Shown: positions 35,134-47,012, counted from the first letter of the stretch. The stretch: DNA of 64,000 nt from Hyalella azteca (GCF_000764305.2 NW_025939230.1:62001-126000); one strand, 5' to 3'. Translations and numbers: made by a program. Notes: generated by a model from the letters alone, not told the origin.

Positions 35134-35610
35134 ATGCATTTAGTCGTCATCAGAAGATTCACAGACATAATGAAATTCAAGAAGCATCAAGTTTTCGTAG
35201 CGATTCAGTCAGTCGTGATTTTATGCTCTTGCTCACGAATGATGGAAGTTTGTGATAATTCGCATTTAAATCACACGTTTATACAGATATTGCATAAATT
35301 CTGTTTTGAGTTTTGCATCGGTCGCGATTGGGCGGCGGCAGCGCTGGCTGCTCTCAAAGAATCCAATTATAACTTGTGGACTCCGGAGTCCCTGCGCCGA
35401 GCGCCTACTTTAAAAGACATCAAAACTTGCGAATGTCGCCATCGCGATATTCGCAATTCAATCCTGCAACTGAAATGGCGGGAAAGCAACTATCGGAAGT
35501 GCGCTGTCATATCAGAGATATTCATTAGGAGGATGTTTAGATCTGCGTTCATTGCGCTGCTCAGGCAGAATCGAGAACGAGTCAGTAATTTTACTTATTT
35601 TATATTTTAA
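35134..35610 (+). CDS. Unrecognised open frame of 158 codons, ATG-initiated
   Basis: This is the longest ATG-started frame in the window that is not made of tandem repeat. The N-terminal 35 residues include a hydrophobic run with Cys (VAIQSVVILCSCS) preceded by Lys, a weak signal-anchor look. The middle (WAAAALAALKESN) to the end (FIALLRQNRERV) is Ala/Arg/Leu-rich and GC-richer than the flanks. An acceptor-like TTTATACAG precedes about 35287, and GTCAGT near 35580 could be a donor, so the coding-like part could be an internal exon of about 300 bases. I recognise no family. Confidence 0.25.
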   Translation: MHLVVIRRFTDIMKFKKHQVFVAIQSVVILCSCSRMMEVCDNSHLNHTFIQILHKFCFEFCIGRDWAAAALAALKESNYNLWTPESLRRAPTLKDIKTCECRHRDIRNSILQLKWRESNYRKCAVISEIFIRRMFRSAFIALLRQNRERVSNFTYFIF

Positions 35611-38600
35611 TATAAATTTATTAATAACGTTGACTAGCAATGATGCTCTCAGATTAGGTTTTATTGATTAATTTTTATCGTTCTAAGGGAAAGAAAGCGC
35701 AAATATTTTAGTGCATCTTGAGGCCCTAATATTTGTCGATAAATTGTTTCTCATTCGAAATTTTGTTTGTAATTTTTTAGAGTTTTCAGGAGGAGACGAG
35801 CGGAATGCTAAAACATTCTATTATTATTATGCCGTAGAAAGCCAGAGCGGAAGTATGTGTTGTACTACGATGCGAAACGAATTTGTAAATAATAGTTGTG
35901 GAAAAGTTTATGTAAATATTTAGATTTGATGTTTATGGAAATATTTATGTTTTGTACACAGTACAGCAGACACGGTTTCGTGGGATAGTATCGTATTATT
36001 TACCGGTCTCTGAAGCGATACAAAAAACGTAGTCTAAGGAACAAATGTAGAAAAATCAATAATGACAATTCATATTCCGAGTAAGTCAATTATAAACTAA
36101 ATAGTAATAAAAAATTCTCACCAAAAATTGGAGTTTTTGGCATAAGCAACAATTTCAGCTGGCAGACACACTACAACTGAGTGCGCTAGGACAAGCAAAC
36201 TATTGCTTTGGACAGATAAGCTAACAGAAACCTGGATGGTTGCTTCTAGTATGTTTAGATGACTATTTGTTATTTATTTATTTCATTCGTTTTCTTCCGG
36301 AAAGCCTGTAATGTGGAGACTCAAACAAATCTCAAGTCTTGAATCTGTGAAGTCCACCAAGATGAAAACTACGCACTTGAGTGTTAACGTCCATGAGTGT
36401 TCATTCGCAGTTATAGTTACGGCGCGTTGATTATTCAAATTTGTTTACTTGAAGACAGTGATGCAATATTATGTTGAGAGTGCCAAGTTGGGAGACCTGA
36501 GAGCCCCAGCATCGATATTTCATTGTGTGCTCAATATAAAGATTAGACATTAGGATGCTTTGAACGTCTGTAGATCTTTGTAAATCTTCCGCAAAGAAGA
36601 ACTACAATTAATACAATGTAATTTATCAGGAAAAAGATCGCGTTTAACAAATAGAGTTATTAATTTTGGTGTTGTTTCAAAATTTAATAGAAATTTATAA
36701 AGTTTGTGAGAGGAATCATACCTTGGTGTACTTCGGTAGAGTTTTCACAGCAAATTAACTTACCGTTACTGCATGAACTGATCAATTATTACTCTTGAAA
36801 CTCTGCTAGGACAATAACTCAATAACAACAGTTCCTCTAGAAGAACAATTTCCTTGATAACCCCTTTAGGAAAGTTAGTTCTAAGGTTCTGCTCAAACCT
36901 TGGAGGCACGACAAAGCATGGGTGGAAACCACTACAGGAATTACAGCGTTGCAATAACAGAAGCGGGAAGATCGGTAATATTTAAATGCCAATTTTACGG
37001 AATTAGATAGACTACAATATTTTTATCATGCGATGATACAATAATTATTAATCATAGATCAAAAATATATGATAAATATTAGGAGGATAGTTATTAACTT
37101 CAATTTAGATTCGACATCACGAGATGAGATAAAGTGTATCGGATGAGATGGAGTTTAATATGAATGAGAGGAAGAGTTTTAGTAGGTGTCAATTAGAGTA
37201 GGTTTGCTTTAGTTGAGATGGTAGGGATGGCTGATGTGAATTAAATAGAAAGAAATAGGTGGAACTGCAGTGCAGTGCTAACTTAGAGAATTGTGAGCAG
37301 AAAGGGCGAGGGGCGTATTATATATTTGTTCAGAGACAGCAACCTTGCGCTGCTCATAAACAGCAAAAATTTAAACATTAATTACTTCTACTATAAATTT
37401 GTTAAAAATTTTAGCAGGGGACATGGTAGCGCTCACTGGGTTGGCATAGCCAGGAAAAAGTGTTGAAATCATTCATGATATCATTTGATGAAATAATTGA
37501 CCTTTGTTGTCCGGTTCATGTAGCTACAATATTTACACATATGCAAACCAATACGTATGTATATATGTATAGAATATTATGTTTTTAGAAGAATTGGAAA
37601 AAACGCAGGAAAGCTGGTTATCGCGGGCGATACTGCGAGGAGTTAAATTTAGCATCGATTTTGATTGAACTAATCAGACTTTGTTCTAAAGAAGTCGAAA
37701 GAAGAGTTTCTTATCAGGACATCAACTAATGTAAAGATAGTTCTGTTAAAATGACTATTTCAACTTAGTTAATGCGTTTTGATCTATTAGATGAATTAAA
37801 AAATTGAAAGGCATCGAAATTTGTTAGAATTGTGACGATATTCTTCTGGTTTAGCGAGATCATTAAAATTCATGAAATTTTTAATAAAAAATTGAAACAT
37901 AAATTGATTAAGGCTGAGAATTGTTCAGAAATGGCAATGTTTTATAATAAACAGTTTTGTATGCATGTATTTTACTAATTAAAATTTTGTAGAATGCTCA
38001 ACAACTGATGAATCAACTGATGAATATGTTTTATTATATTGTTGTGTTGGGGTAGGCACAAAAAATTACTTACACTGGTAATAGATAAACGTTGTTAACA
38101 AATGTTATAACGTTTAAAATGATACAGTAGTTCAATTTTATGTTTGAAATTTTATGGTTTTGAGATCATACTCGTGCTCATACTGAATTGTTTTGTAAAT
38201 TATTCCGCACGAGGTTATACATAGGAAATGAATTATTTTTAGATTTCCTGTGGGACTTTCATAATGACTGAAATATGAGCTAAGTTAATCAGCTTCGTGT
38301 TATTCCACAGCCTTAGTTCTTAGTGTGAATTCGATCCCAGGTTGAGTACTCATATACAGTATTATTATTACTATTAATATTATTATTGATTCTATCATTA
38401 TTTTTATTATTATATCAGTATTTTTATCATTCTTATATTACTATTATTAATTAATATTAATTCAAGTGATATATCACAACACAAAATAAAGGGCAGATTA
38501 CAGGCATATACACTGTATGTAATGGTTTAGTTTCACGTATTTTGCATTGCCAGACGCAACTCTAGGTGAGTGCTCAGGTTATCTATTGTATAACAGAATA

Positions 38601-39860
38601 GCTGTATAATAAGTTGATAGCTGCGTTATAATTGTCTATATTATATTTTTGCGGTAAATGTGTATTCATGTGTGTTTATTTGCATATGTTAAAATTTCGT
38701 CCAACACACTAACGAGCTTCCCGTCTCTGCCTGAACTCTGCTTCAATTAATTAATAGACCAATTCTAATAAACTAACTATTAGATATGGAGCAACGTGAA
38801 CTATCGGAATAAATCACCATATTTTTAAACAGAAACGTATTTGCAATAATGCTTTCAGTTGAGATAAGACTAAATTGAGAATGATAAGTGAGATGAACTC
38901 ACATTTATTTTTCCTTTCTCAGTCTTTAATTGGGAAACTTAGACCTAAAATATATGAGATATAAATTTTTCGAATGATAATAATCTTAACGTCTGAAATT
39001 TTGAACTGATGTTGGAGCAAATGTTCGAAATATTGCCTGGAACATGATAAGTTTTCTAGGCAACTTTTCCGCTCGGTAATTCTAGATTATGTAAATTATT
39101 AAAAATTAAATTTTCTCGTAGACGATGAAATGGTAAACCTTGACCTAAATAAAATATCACTAACGTACTAACGGAAATAGAATAACAATAGTTTCATGCT
39201 ACGTCTCCCAAACCGTCGCTTTTGGGAATATGGAAAAACTTTAATGATGCGCAAATTATAAGAATATAATATTTATTCTGTTAATAATAATATAAATAAT
39301 GTTTTATATTTTTATTACACTTTTATTGATACGAATATTAAGAGGTTGTTTACAATAATTCCCAGTTTTTTTATTAATTGAAAACAAAAATGTATGCAAA
39401 CAATCTCGCAATCTCAAGATGATGCTGTTACCTACCGGAGCAAGTTCCTGGAGATTTCATTTTCAAAGAGTATCTGAAAACATAATTCATTTTTTCATAC
39501 CATCATGTATATATCTAAATTTAGATTATTTTGATCGTTTAGATAATTTTCAGCCCTAAAACTATATGGAGTGGAATTGTGAAGCATGTCAAAGCAATTA
39601 ATTAAATCATAGATCTCAATTGATGGTTCCATTGCGTCTTGTCCAGTCTTGGTTACTTGAAATCTACAAAATTTCTTAATTATTTATATTGTGAAGTTAT
39701 AAATATGAGAACATTGCATACATCCATTTTAGATAAATAATTCTAAGGAATAAAATTTCCGGTGCATTTCTACATCATTTTTGGAGACGACATGTCAGCG
39801 AATAATAAATAAATGTAATGAATTGAATATGCATTGCAGTCTGATTAATAATGGTGGGTT
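35611..39860. other. Long AT-rich non-coding stretch
   Basis: No gene is supported. At 38361-38462 there is an imperfect ATT/TTA-rich simple-sequence tract. The rest has dense stops in all frames and no array with a clear period. Confidence 0.5.
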
Positions 39861-40133
39861 GAACGCACATGTTCAGCACAGCAATGAACGCACATGTTGA
39901 ACACAGCAATGAACGCACATGTTGAACACAGCAATGAACGCACATGTTGAACACAGCAATGAACGCACATGTTCAACACAGCAATGAACGCACATGTTCA
40001 ACACAGCAATGAACGCACATGTTCAACACAGCAATGAACGCACATGTTCAACACAGCAATGAACGCACATGTTCAACACAGCAATGAACGCACATGTTCA
40101 ACACAGCAATGAACGCACATGTTCAACAAAACA
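39861..40133. repeat. Minisatellite, 25-bp unit, 11 copies
   Basis: GAACGCACATGTTSAACACA plus GCAAT repeats with an exact 25-base period from 39861 to 40133. Unit 1 reads GTTCAGCA. Units 2-4 have G and units 5-11 have C at the central base of TGTTSAACA, so the array is split into two homogeneous blocks by one site. Near-identity elsewhere implies recent expansion. Confidence 0.97.
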
Positions 40134-42247
40134 AAGTACTTAATTTTCAACAAGAATGAAGGTAAAGTAAGTATGAAAGTAAAATGTTCAGCATAGAAAA
40201 GTCTACAAAAGTTTAAAACGATTCACCTTTTCTAATGTAATGCACAATCATCTGAAAATGATTATTACATGAATATTTTATGTGTTGGTAACTAATATGA
40301 TTAATGGTAATGGTATATAATTAATTGTATATGGTAACTAATATAATTATCGCTTTGAATTAATATAATTGAATTTATCCAGTGGACGAATGCAGAGAAA
40401 TATAAAGCAATTAAGGGCTGCTTCAGTCCTGAGTTGGTTGAGGCGGACCCTGGATATTGAAGGTAAAAATCAAACAAAAACTTCTGGCAAAAGTTGCACC
40501 AGAAAGAGTATTAGTTAGAAAACTTGATGAACTTGAGGAAGAAAGGATAAAGGATGCAAGGAAATGCCATTAAAATAACAAAAGATAAGAGCTTAAATTC
40601 AAGAACGAGCAAAAGTCAATTGTACGGTGTATTAGAGTGCTAGTAAGTTTTCGCATAAGCGCGAAATAAATTAGGTGTATGAAACGGCATGCAAAATTGA
40701 AATTAATAGTTCATGATGAAAATTGAGAATCATTGATATTACCAATTAAAATAAAATAATATAATTTTTGATCAATTTTATCACATTAGTATCACAGGTA
40801 AAAAAAAAGAATTTAAATTTTTGGCGAGGTAGACAGCGGACTAAAACACGTCTTCTGTTTAAAGTCGGTAAAATTTTGAAAAATCAGTAGTAGTTAAATC
40901 ACGCAATTAGTTCTATAATATTCAAACAGTAACTATGACAATAGCTTTCACTCCTGCGGTAAAAATTCTCCCAAGCAATAAGTACAATAAATCGCACGTT
41001 TGTTTCGGCTCGTAAATTTTCTCCAATAACACCAGTTGATTTTTTAGGAAGGTAAGTGTTACTCCTGGAATTTTATTAATACTTCATTGATCTTGTGATT
41101 TATTAGGATTTACAGTTGAGTATTTAATTTTGTAGACAAGTGAAACGAAATAATAAGTACCCAATCGTCATAAAATCGAGAAAAGCATGCGAATAGAAAA
41201 ATAATAAAAAGGAGAATTTTCAAAAATTAGAGTGAATGAGCGAAAAGTGTAAAATATTGATACATTTTAAGTTTTTAAATTATACTAAAGTAGAATGTTC
41301 AGTTGTTTGCATAGTAAATGAGGAAAGTTGAGTAGTTTCGGTGCTCCAGAGAATATGATAACTTTTAATGCATTATATCGCTGCTGATGAATATATATAT
41401 ATATATATTTTATTATTTTATACGTTAAAAAGTTGATGAAAATTGGAGGAAAAGTTGAGCAAGGTTAAAAATCACAGAGGGTTATACACTTTACTGCGTT
41501 TTACTTTATAGTTCCAGAGAAAATGGTTCAAGAATTGCAGGGTAGCAAAGGTAATCTAGCAGATTCAACAGGTCATTTAAGTTTAAATGACTAAGCAATA
41601 GCAGAAATATACACGATGTGGCATCTCTAATGATAATTTTATTATTAGCAAAAATACGTCACAGAAACATGCAGCAGTTGCAAGTGGCCAATTCAATCAG
41701 ACTTTTTGTTTCATATTTTGAGAAACACTAAAGTTTGATTTAGTGCGCAAAGCATTAAATGGTTTGAATATTTGTTATTTGATTTCCTGGCAGGACGTAA
41801 AGCATGCTACTTCAGCTAACGACTTAGTAATTAAAACAACCTACCTCAAGATTCCGATCGCTAATTTTTAGACTGCACCTGCTAGATTGGGACCATGCTG
41901 AACAAATAGTTTTGATATTGAGTTACATGCAGCTAAATCTATAATAAATATATTTGCAGAATACCAGCGGACTGGATAAAGATGAGCAGCCTAATATTTT
42001 TTATCAGAACCAATTTATGCTGGGTAAACATGCCGAGATTGCATGCCAGTAAGCGAGGAAAAGGCTCTCAAGGTGTAAAGAGAAAGACGAAGAAAATAAT
42101 AAGAAAAACCGCACTACCTGCTGAGAAAGTAAGTGATCGGGTAGCAGAGAGATGGTTGAAGCAACCGATCCTCTTTTGGCATGTGGCGGCAGCAGGTTAT
42201 TAGGAGCTTTCTCCTGCAACGAGAAACACGAAGAACCCTTTAGCGCA
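40134..42247. other. AT-rich non-coding stretch with an (AT)9 run
   Basis: No gene is supported. GGTAACTAATATRATTA recurs at about 40287 and 40333. A pure (AT)9 tract lies at 41391-41408. A short Lys/Arg-rich plus frame at 41982-42203 has no motif. Confidence 0.5.
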
Positions 42248-42274
42248 GGGCGGAGGGTAGCGTGGGCGTGAGGG
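42248..42274 (+). other. Putative G-quadruplex motif
   Basis: Four GGG runs at 42248, 42255, 42264 and 42272 are separated by loops of 4, 6 and 5 bases, fitting the G3+N1-7 pattern on the plus strand. It lies just upstream of the 28-bp minisatellite, in unusually GC-rich local DNA. Confidence 0.6.
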
Positions 42275-42336
42275 CACACTAGACCTTCAGTCCCGTATGA
42301 GGGTAGCGAGGGCTAGACGTGGGTAGAAACAAGGGT

Positions 42337-42800
42337 ATTATACGCGTAAGAGGATTAGAAGAGGTTGTCATAAGGGAAGAAAATCAGGGATTACACGCTA
42401 GACGAGGATCAGAAGAATTACACGCAGGAAGAGGATCAGAAGGGATAACACGCAGGAAGAGGATCAGAAGGGATAACACGCAGGAAGAGGATCAGAAGGG
42501 ATAACACGCAGGAAGAGGATCAGAAGGGATAACACGCAGGAAGANACAGAAGAGGATTCAACACGGGTAGATGACAGAAGAGGATTTAACATGGGTAGAT
42601 GACAGAAGAGGATTCAACATGGGTAGATGACAGAAGAGGATTTAACATGGGTAGACGACAGAAGAGGATTCAACACGGGTAGATGACAGAAGAGGATTTA
42701 ACATGGGTAGATGACAGAAGAAGATCTCTCAACACGGGTGGTTGAGAGAGTAGAATTCAACACGGGCTGATGACAGAGCAGGATTCAACACGGGTAGTTG
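42337..42800. repeat. 28-bp minisatellite in two subfamilies, joined at an N
   Basis: Left part: AACACGCAGGAAGAGGATCA-type units of 28 bases from about 42390 to the N at 42545, with degraded units back to about 42337. Right part: GGGTAGATGACAGAAGAGGA plus TTYAACAY units of 28 bases from 42546 to about 42800, with the last few degraded. The two subfamilies align over AGAAG.GGAT..AACACG..., so they share ancestry. The sharp switch at the N suggests an assembly junction inside the array. Confidence 0.93.
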
Positions 42801-43786
42801 ACATACGATTCTCATAATTCGGTCAGAGGAATAGGATCTAAAATTAAATTGAACATGTTTCCTTAGAAACGTAATTAAAAAAGGAATCATCTCCCTGGGA
42901 AGTCAGTCTTGTAATGCACTACTGTAATCCCTTGCCAGTCGCGGTTATAACGTTCCAGTTACAATCGTGATAGGTGAAATCCTTGATGGGCAAATTTTGT
43001 TATTGGTGATGTTTTAGTTTATTTTTTATTGCTTTTTAATGTTTATGAATAAAATTAATTTTACGTTAATAAATATTCACGTTTTTCATACAATTTTTTT
43101 ATACATATTTTTTGAAAACCTTCCGATTAACTGTTTTAGAAACCAACGAACCTGCGAAGATCAGTGAATGATTTTCCTCATTAATATTTTTTGAAAACTG
43201 GCAATGATACATCAAGCTGCCGTATTTGAAACGCGAAATAACAAGGGATTACTTTTCCATATTTATTTTAAAATAAAAATTATCCTGTTATTAGCATTGA
43301 AGAAACCCGTTTCACATAAAATTAGAGGAGTTAAAGGAGTGATATGTAGGAGAAAGATTAAAGGAAAGGAAATAGCACAGATATAGGAAGTGAGCGACGA
43401 CGAGAGCTTCGTGGAGGCCCCAGCAATAAATATGTTGACATTTTCTGTAGACATGAACAAGGAAAGCACAGCTTGTACGTTGAGCATGATTTAATATTAC
43501 ATCAATATACAGACCTTAGAGACAATAATTATTACAATAAACAATAAGATGCACATTTCTCGAAACATTCTGCTGCACATGCGGATTAGTTATTTACTGG
43601 TTTTTACTAACACCAAAGCTGTTCCTACCTAAATTATTAAACTGTTTGGCAGGGAAAGGTTGAGACAGTTTTAATACACAGAAGGTTAACAGTTTTAAGG
43701 CAGGATGAGGCAGTTATGTAAACAATTATCACCGTGCAAGATGAGTCGGTTGATTTTACGATTATGAGCCATGCGTCAATTGTGTA
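42801..43786. other. AT-rich non-coding stretch
   Basis: I saw no supported feature beyond short frames. Confidence 0.45.
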
Positions 43787-43819
43787 CAGCATACATTCAC
43801 GTAAAGTGAATATATGCTG
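43787..43819. repeat. 14-bp hairpin with one mismatch
   Basis: CAGCATACATTCAC at 43787-43800, loop GTAAA, then GTGAATATATGCTG at 43806-43819, with one mispair that becomes G:U on the complementary strand. With a bulged T the stem extends by three more pairs (GTA/TAC). It is shorter than a typical microRNA precursor. Confidence 0.85.
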
Positions 43820-44478
43820 TTACTCAAATAATAATCAAATTATTTAAATTGGTAGTGGGAAAACTTTAGTGAAGCTTTTATGTAAAATTACTGATTTTTT
43901 AATACTGTTTAAATTACAAATTAATTGGTGAATTCTGAAGACAGTTGGCACAATATCGTATATTCAATCCCTGCACTCACTAGGAGTGCTTTATTTATAC
44001 ACACTTTCTCATTATTTAACCATTCAGTGCCCCATAAACTCCAGGTACGAATGGCATTATTTTCTGCCAAGAGTAACTTTGGGAGACATGGGCAGGGAAG
44101 GGTTAAATCAAGCGTATCAACAACATTAAAGCAACTTCAACACATCAACATTCTGATGACTTTCTTCTATCTATACAAAGAACAGCTTTAAGCCAGCCAA
44201 GCAAAGTTATGAAACACCGAATATAATTAAGAACGTACCTTCAAACTTATCACGTAAGCTCTGGAGCGGCCATAAAAACTCACTTGAAAAATTTGGTTGA
44301 ATAAATTTCCAGGCCGAGCCTCTCCACAGAATTTGAAATTTTGAACGCATTATCATGAAGGATTAAATTAGTCAGTGAATAGGGTTTTTCAACCATAGTT
44401 TGAAAGACGATTTGCGAATTGTTGTCTATGCGTAATTAATTGGTGACGAGAATCACCGATTGTAAGGAATTTAGAAAG
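43820..44478. other. AT-rich non-coding stretch
   Basis: I see no supported feature between the hairpin and the Penelope element. Confidence 0.45.
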
Positions 44479-44518
44479 GAAAACAACCAAGAAATTCACT
44501 ATTTTTTATTCGAGAGAA

Positions 44519-44548
44519 CGTTTCAGAGTCCAGCTCCATCGTCAGTTC
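44519..44548 (-). ncRNA. Hammerhead-type catalytic-core signature in the left pseudo-LTR
   Basis: Read on the minus strand, CTGACGA (44539-44545) is followed by a short GGAG/CTCT stem-loop and then GAAAC (44521-44524 and beyond). Hammerhead ribozyme motifs have been reported in Penelope pseudo-LTRs. The CUGANGA and GAAA core halves are present, but I cannot identify a clear cleavage-site strand or stem I, so activity is doubtful. Confidence 0.4.
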
Positions 44549-44878
44549 AAAAACTTAAATACTAGTACATATAATTAGCAAACTAAAGTTCGCATTGAAG
44601 ATATTAAAATATAAATCGCAAAATGAAAATAAATAAGAATAATGTAAACGTGAGCAGATAAACCTATGTATTTAAAATTTCGAGGAGATATGAACTGTAG
44701 ACGGTATTTAGACTAGGCTTTTGTTAAAAAATTTACAGGAACTCTACAATTCGCAGGACATAAACACCGGTTGTGGAGGTTTAAATCTAAAATTGGAAAT
44801 TCTTGATGCCTTCGTTTATTGGGAAATCTTGGGAAATACCTAGCCAAAATCTTCACTTCTTGCGAAACACCTTGCCAA

Positions 44879-45880
44879 AAATAACGACCTAGTTACCTGT
44901 AAGCCAGATAAGAGCAAGGGATTCTTATTGGTTGATCGTAATCGCTACAATAGTAGCCTTTCTGCTCTCATTACAGGCCTTTCTAAATTTATCTAAATCA
45001 CAGATCAAATTGCTAAAAATATTCTGAAGATTGAGGACTAAATTTATAATTTCCATCGAAAACTTAACGATTCAGCTGAACTTTCATCTGAAATTTTCTT
45101 CAAACGTTATGCCTCTGGCTCTAGCCCTGATATTTTGTATGACTCGCCCAAAACTCATGAAACAGATTTCGCTTTGAAATTTAAATTACGCCCAATTTTT
45201 GCTGTTTACAATGCTCAGAGTTTCAAACTTTAAGTTCCGGTTTTGAACTGTCTCACCGCCTATCAATATACAATGGACAATACTTACACTTTCGTGGATC
45301 GCTTTAAGAATTTTCCTAATGTTCAGAAATTGACAATGGCTTCAATTGATGTAGAAAATTTGCTTATGAATGTACCATTTCCTGAAACTATCGATGCTTT
45401 CCCCCGATTCTTTCCTTAAAAGTGTCAATGACCGAGTCAGAGCTTAAGTTGAACCGCAACTTTTTTTTAGATCTTTTCTTGAATTATCTGTTCTAAACGA
45501 ACTTATTGTAAATGCTGGCAGATTTTATAGACAAAATGATGGTTCATGCATGGGTCTTCCCCATGACCTATCTTTGCCAACATTTTCATGTGTTTTCAAT
45601 GGGCTACATGGCTGGCTAATTGTCCTCTTGATTTTGAGCCACTATTCTATAACCAATACGTCCATGACAATTTTTTAATTTTCAAGCATCTCTCTCATGT
45701 AGTCATCTACTTTGATTAACTCAATCTCCAACACAAGCCCATAAAATTTACCATGGAGCTTGAATCCAACAACAGTTTAACTTTTCTTAATTGCAATGTC
45801 ACAAAATCCAATGGCCGTTTTCAGACCTCTGTTTACCGAAAATCGACGTTTAGCGGCTTAAGCAAGAGTTTTTTTTCTGC
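44879..45880 (+). pseudogene. Penelope reverse transcriptase, frameshifted and stop-ridden
   Basis: From 44880 one frame gives family-typical segments: DLVTCKPDKSKGF, then LYDSPKTHE, LRPIFAVYNAQ, LTAYQYTMDNTYT and MASIDVENL with NVPFPETI. It is interrupted by TAA at 44994, about 45042, about 45231 and 45417. The frame then shifts for NDGSCMGLP (about 45535) and returns for a NIFM-like stretch and YVHD at 45657-45668, where the catalytic motif is normally YVDD or YxDD. ESNNSLTFL and SVYRKSTFSGL follow. The loss of one of the two catalytic Asp residues, together with the stops, makes this copy dead. Confidence 0.88.
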
Positions 45881-46175
45881 TTTTGCTGTTTTCGTTTCAA
45901 ATTAAATTGGATCCTAACGTTAATAAACCGTAGCTTTCGTACTTGCTCTATTTTACATATTATGCACTCTGAATTTGAATTTTTATGCAGTACTCTTTCA
46001 CACAATGGGTTTCCGTCGCAATTTGTATTTACTCAAATCAAGAAATTTTTATCTAAGCAACATTCTGTGGTTGTCCCCAACGTGACAATGGGAATGCAGT
46101 TTATTGTTCATTTCCCTACTTTGGTCCCGCTTCTGAGACTACAGCTAAGGAGTTGAAAATTTTATTCTCTAAGTA

Positions 46176-46475
46176 GTGTACCTCTCATATGTAAATCTTC
46201 ATATATTGCAGTTGAATAATTTTAGAATCAGTTCTTGTTTCAGGTATGAAGATACACTCCCTGTTCCAATGCGATCGTCCATAGTTTATCAATATAGTTG
46301 TGAGCAGTGCCCATTTGCGTATGTTGGTATGAAATCACGCAATTTTAATACTAGGCTGGTGGAGCACAAAAGAAAGAGTTTTAGAACAGGAAACCTGCTT
46401 ACGCATCCCCCTCATTCAGCTGTACGCGTTCATGCCGAGCAGTGTAACGTACCGGTGTCCGATAGTTTTTTTTAG
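46176..46475 (+). pseudogene. Penelope GIY-YIG endonuclease domain, separated from RT by stops
   Basis: This frame of 99 codons encodes the linker (RYEDTLPVPMRSSIVY), a Cys-x2-Cys pair (CEQC) directly before AYVGMKSRN, an Arg five residues on, VEHKRKS, and the downstream FRTGNLL and PPHSAVRVHAE segments typical of the family. It is in the same frame as the main RT portion but is cut off from it by several stops between 45860 and 46170. The domain itself looks nearly intact, more complete than the copy at 9.5 kb. Confidence 0.88.
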
Positions 46476-46719
46476 AGTTTAAGCCTCCGCAACCGGTGTT
46501 ATTAACCTGCGAATTTTAGAGTCTCTGTATATTTTTAAACAAAAAGCCTATATGGTTTAAATGCCATCTACAGTTCATATCCCCTCGATATTATAAAAAG
46601 ATAGGTTTTTCTGCTCATATTTAATTTATTCATATTTGTTTTCAGTCGACAATTTATGTTATAATAACTTCAATGTGAGTCTTGGCTTGCTAATTGTTTG
46701 TACATGTGTTTAGGTTTTT

Positions 46720-46750
46720 GAACTGACGAAGGGGCTAGACTCCGAAACGT
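46720..46750 (+). ncRNA. Hammerhead-type catalytic-core signature in the right pseudo-LTR
   Basis: CTGACGA at 46723-46729 is followed by GGGG-CTAGA-CTCC, which can form a four-pair stem II with one G:U, and then GAAAC at 46744-46748. The core halves match the hammerhead consensus, with one unpaired base after CTGACGA. Stem III and the UH cleavage site are not obvious downstream. The left pseudo-LTR carries the same feature in inverted orientation. Confidence 0.42.
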
Positions 46751-47012
46751 TTTCTTTCATAAGAAATTGCGAATTTTTTGGCTGTTTTCATTGCTTTTAA
46801 ATTCCTTAGAAACTTGCGATATAAGCAATCAAGTGATCTTAATACATATCCCCGATTGTATTATTGTAAACTTAATATATTTACTGATGGGTACAACACA
46901 TATTTATACTATAGAAAGCTTGAATATTATTTTCACGTCATGAGTCGATGCATTCATCTGGCTAGGAGATTTAGTATACGTATAAGACTATCAATACTGG
47001 CACGTACACGTG

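Larger units (their letters stand above)
44479..46790 (+). mobile_element. Penelope-like retroelement with inverted pseudo-LTRs, degenerate
   Basis: A 2.3-kb element is bounded by inverted copies of a roughly 200-240-base sequence. The left copy (44479 to about 44715) and the reverse complement of the right copy (about 46553-46790) align from GAAAACARCCAA through ACGTTTCRGAGTC, GTCAGTTCAAAAACYTAAA, CAATTAGCAA, GAGCAGA and GATATGAACTGTAGA, with many substitutions. The interior carries a reverse transcriptase and a GIY-YIG endonuclease on the plus strand, the defining pair of canonical Penelope elements. Both are broken. Confidence 0.88.

Noticed and set aside
38320..38345. B-box-like TTCGATCCCAG as part of a tRNA gene
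   Set aside because: No A-box at the right distance and no cloverleaf pairing could be drawn.
39861..40133. CRISPR-like regular array
   Set aside because: Units are contiguous 25-base copies without unique spacers, in eukaryotic DNA, so this is a minisatellite.
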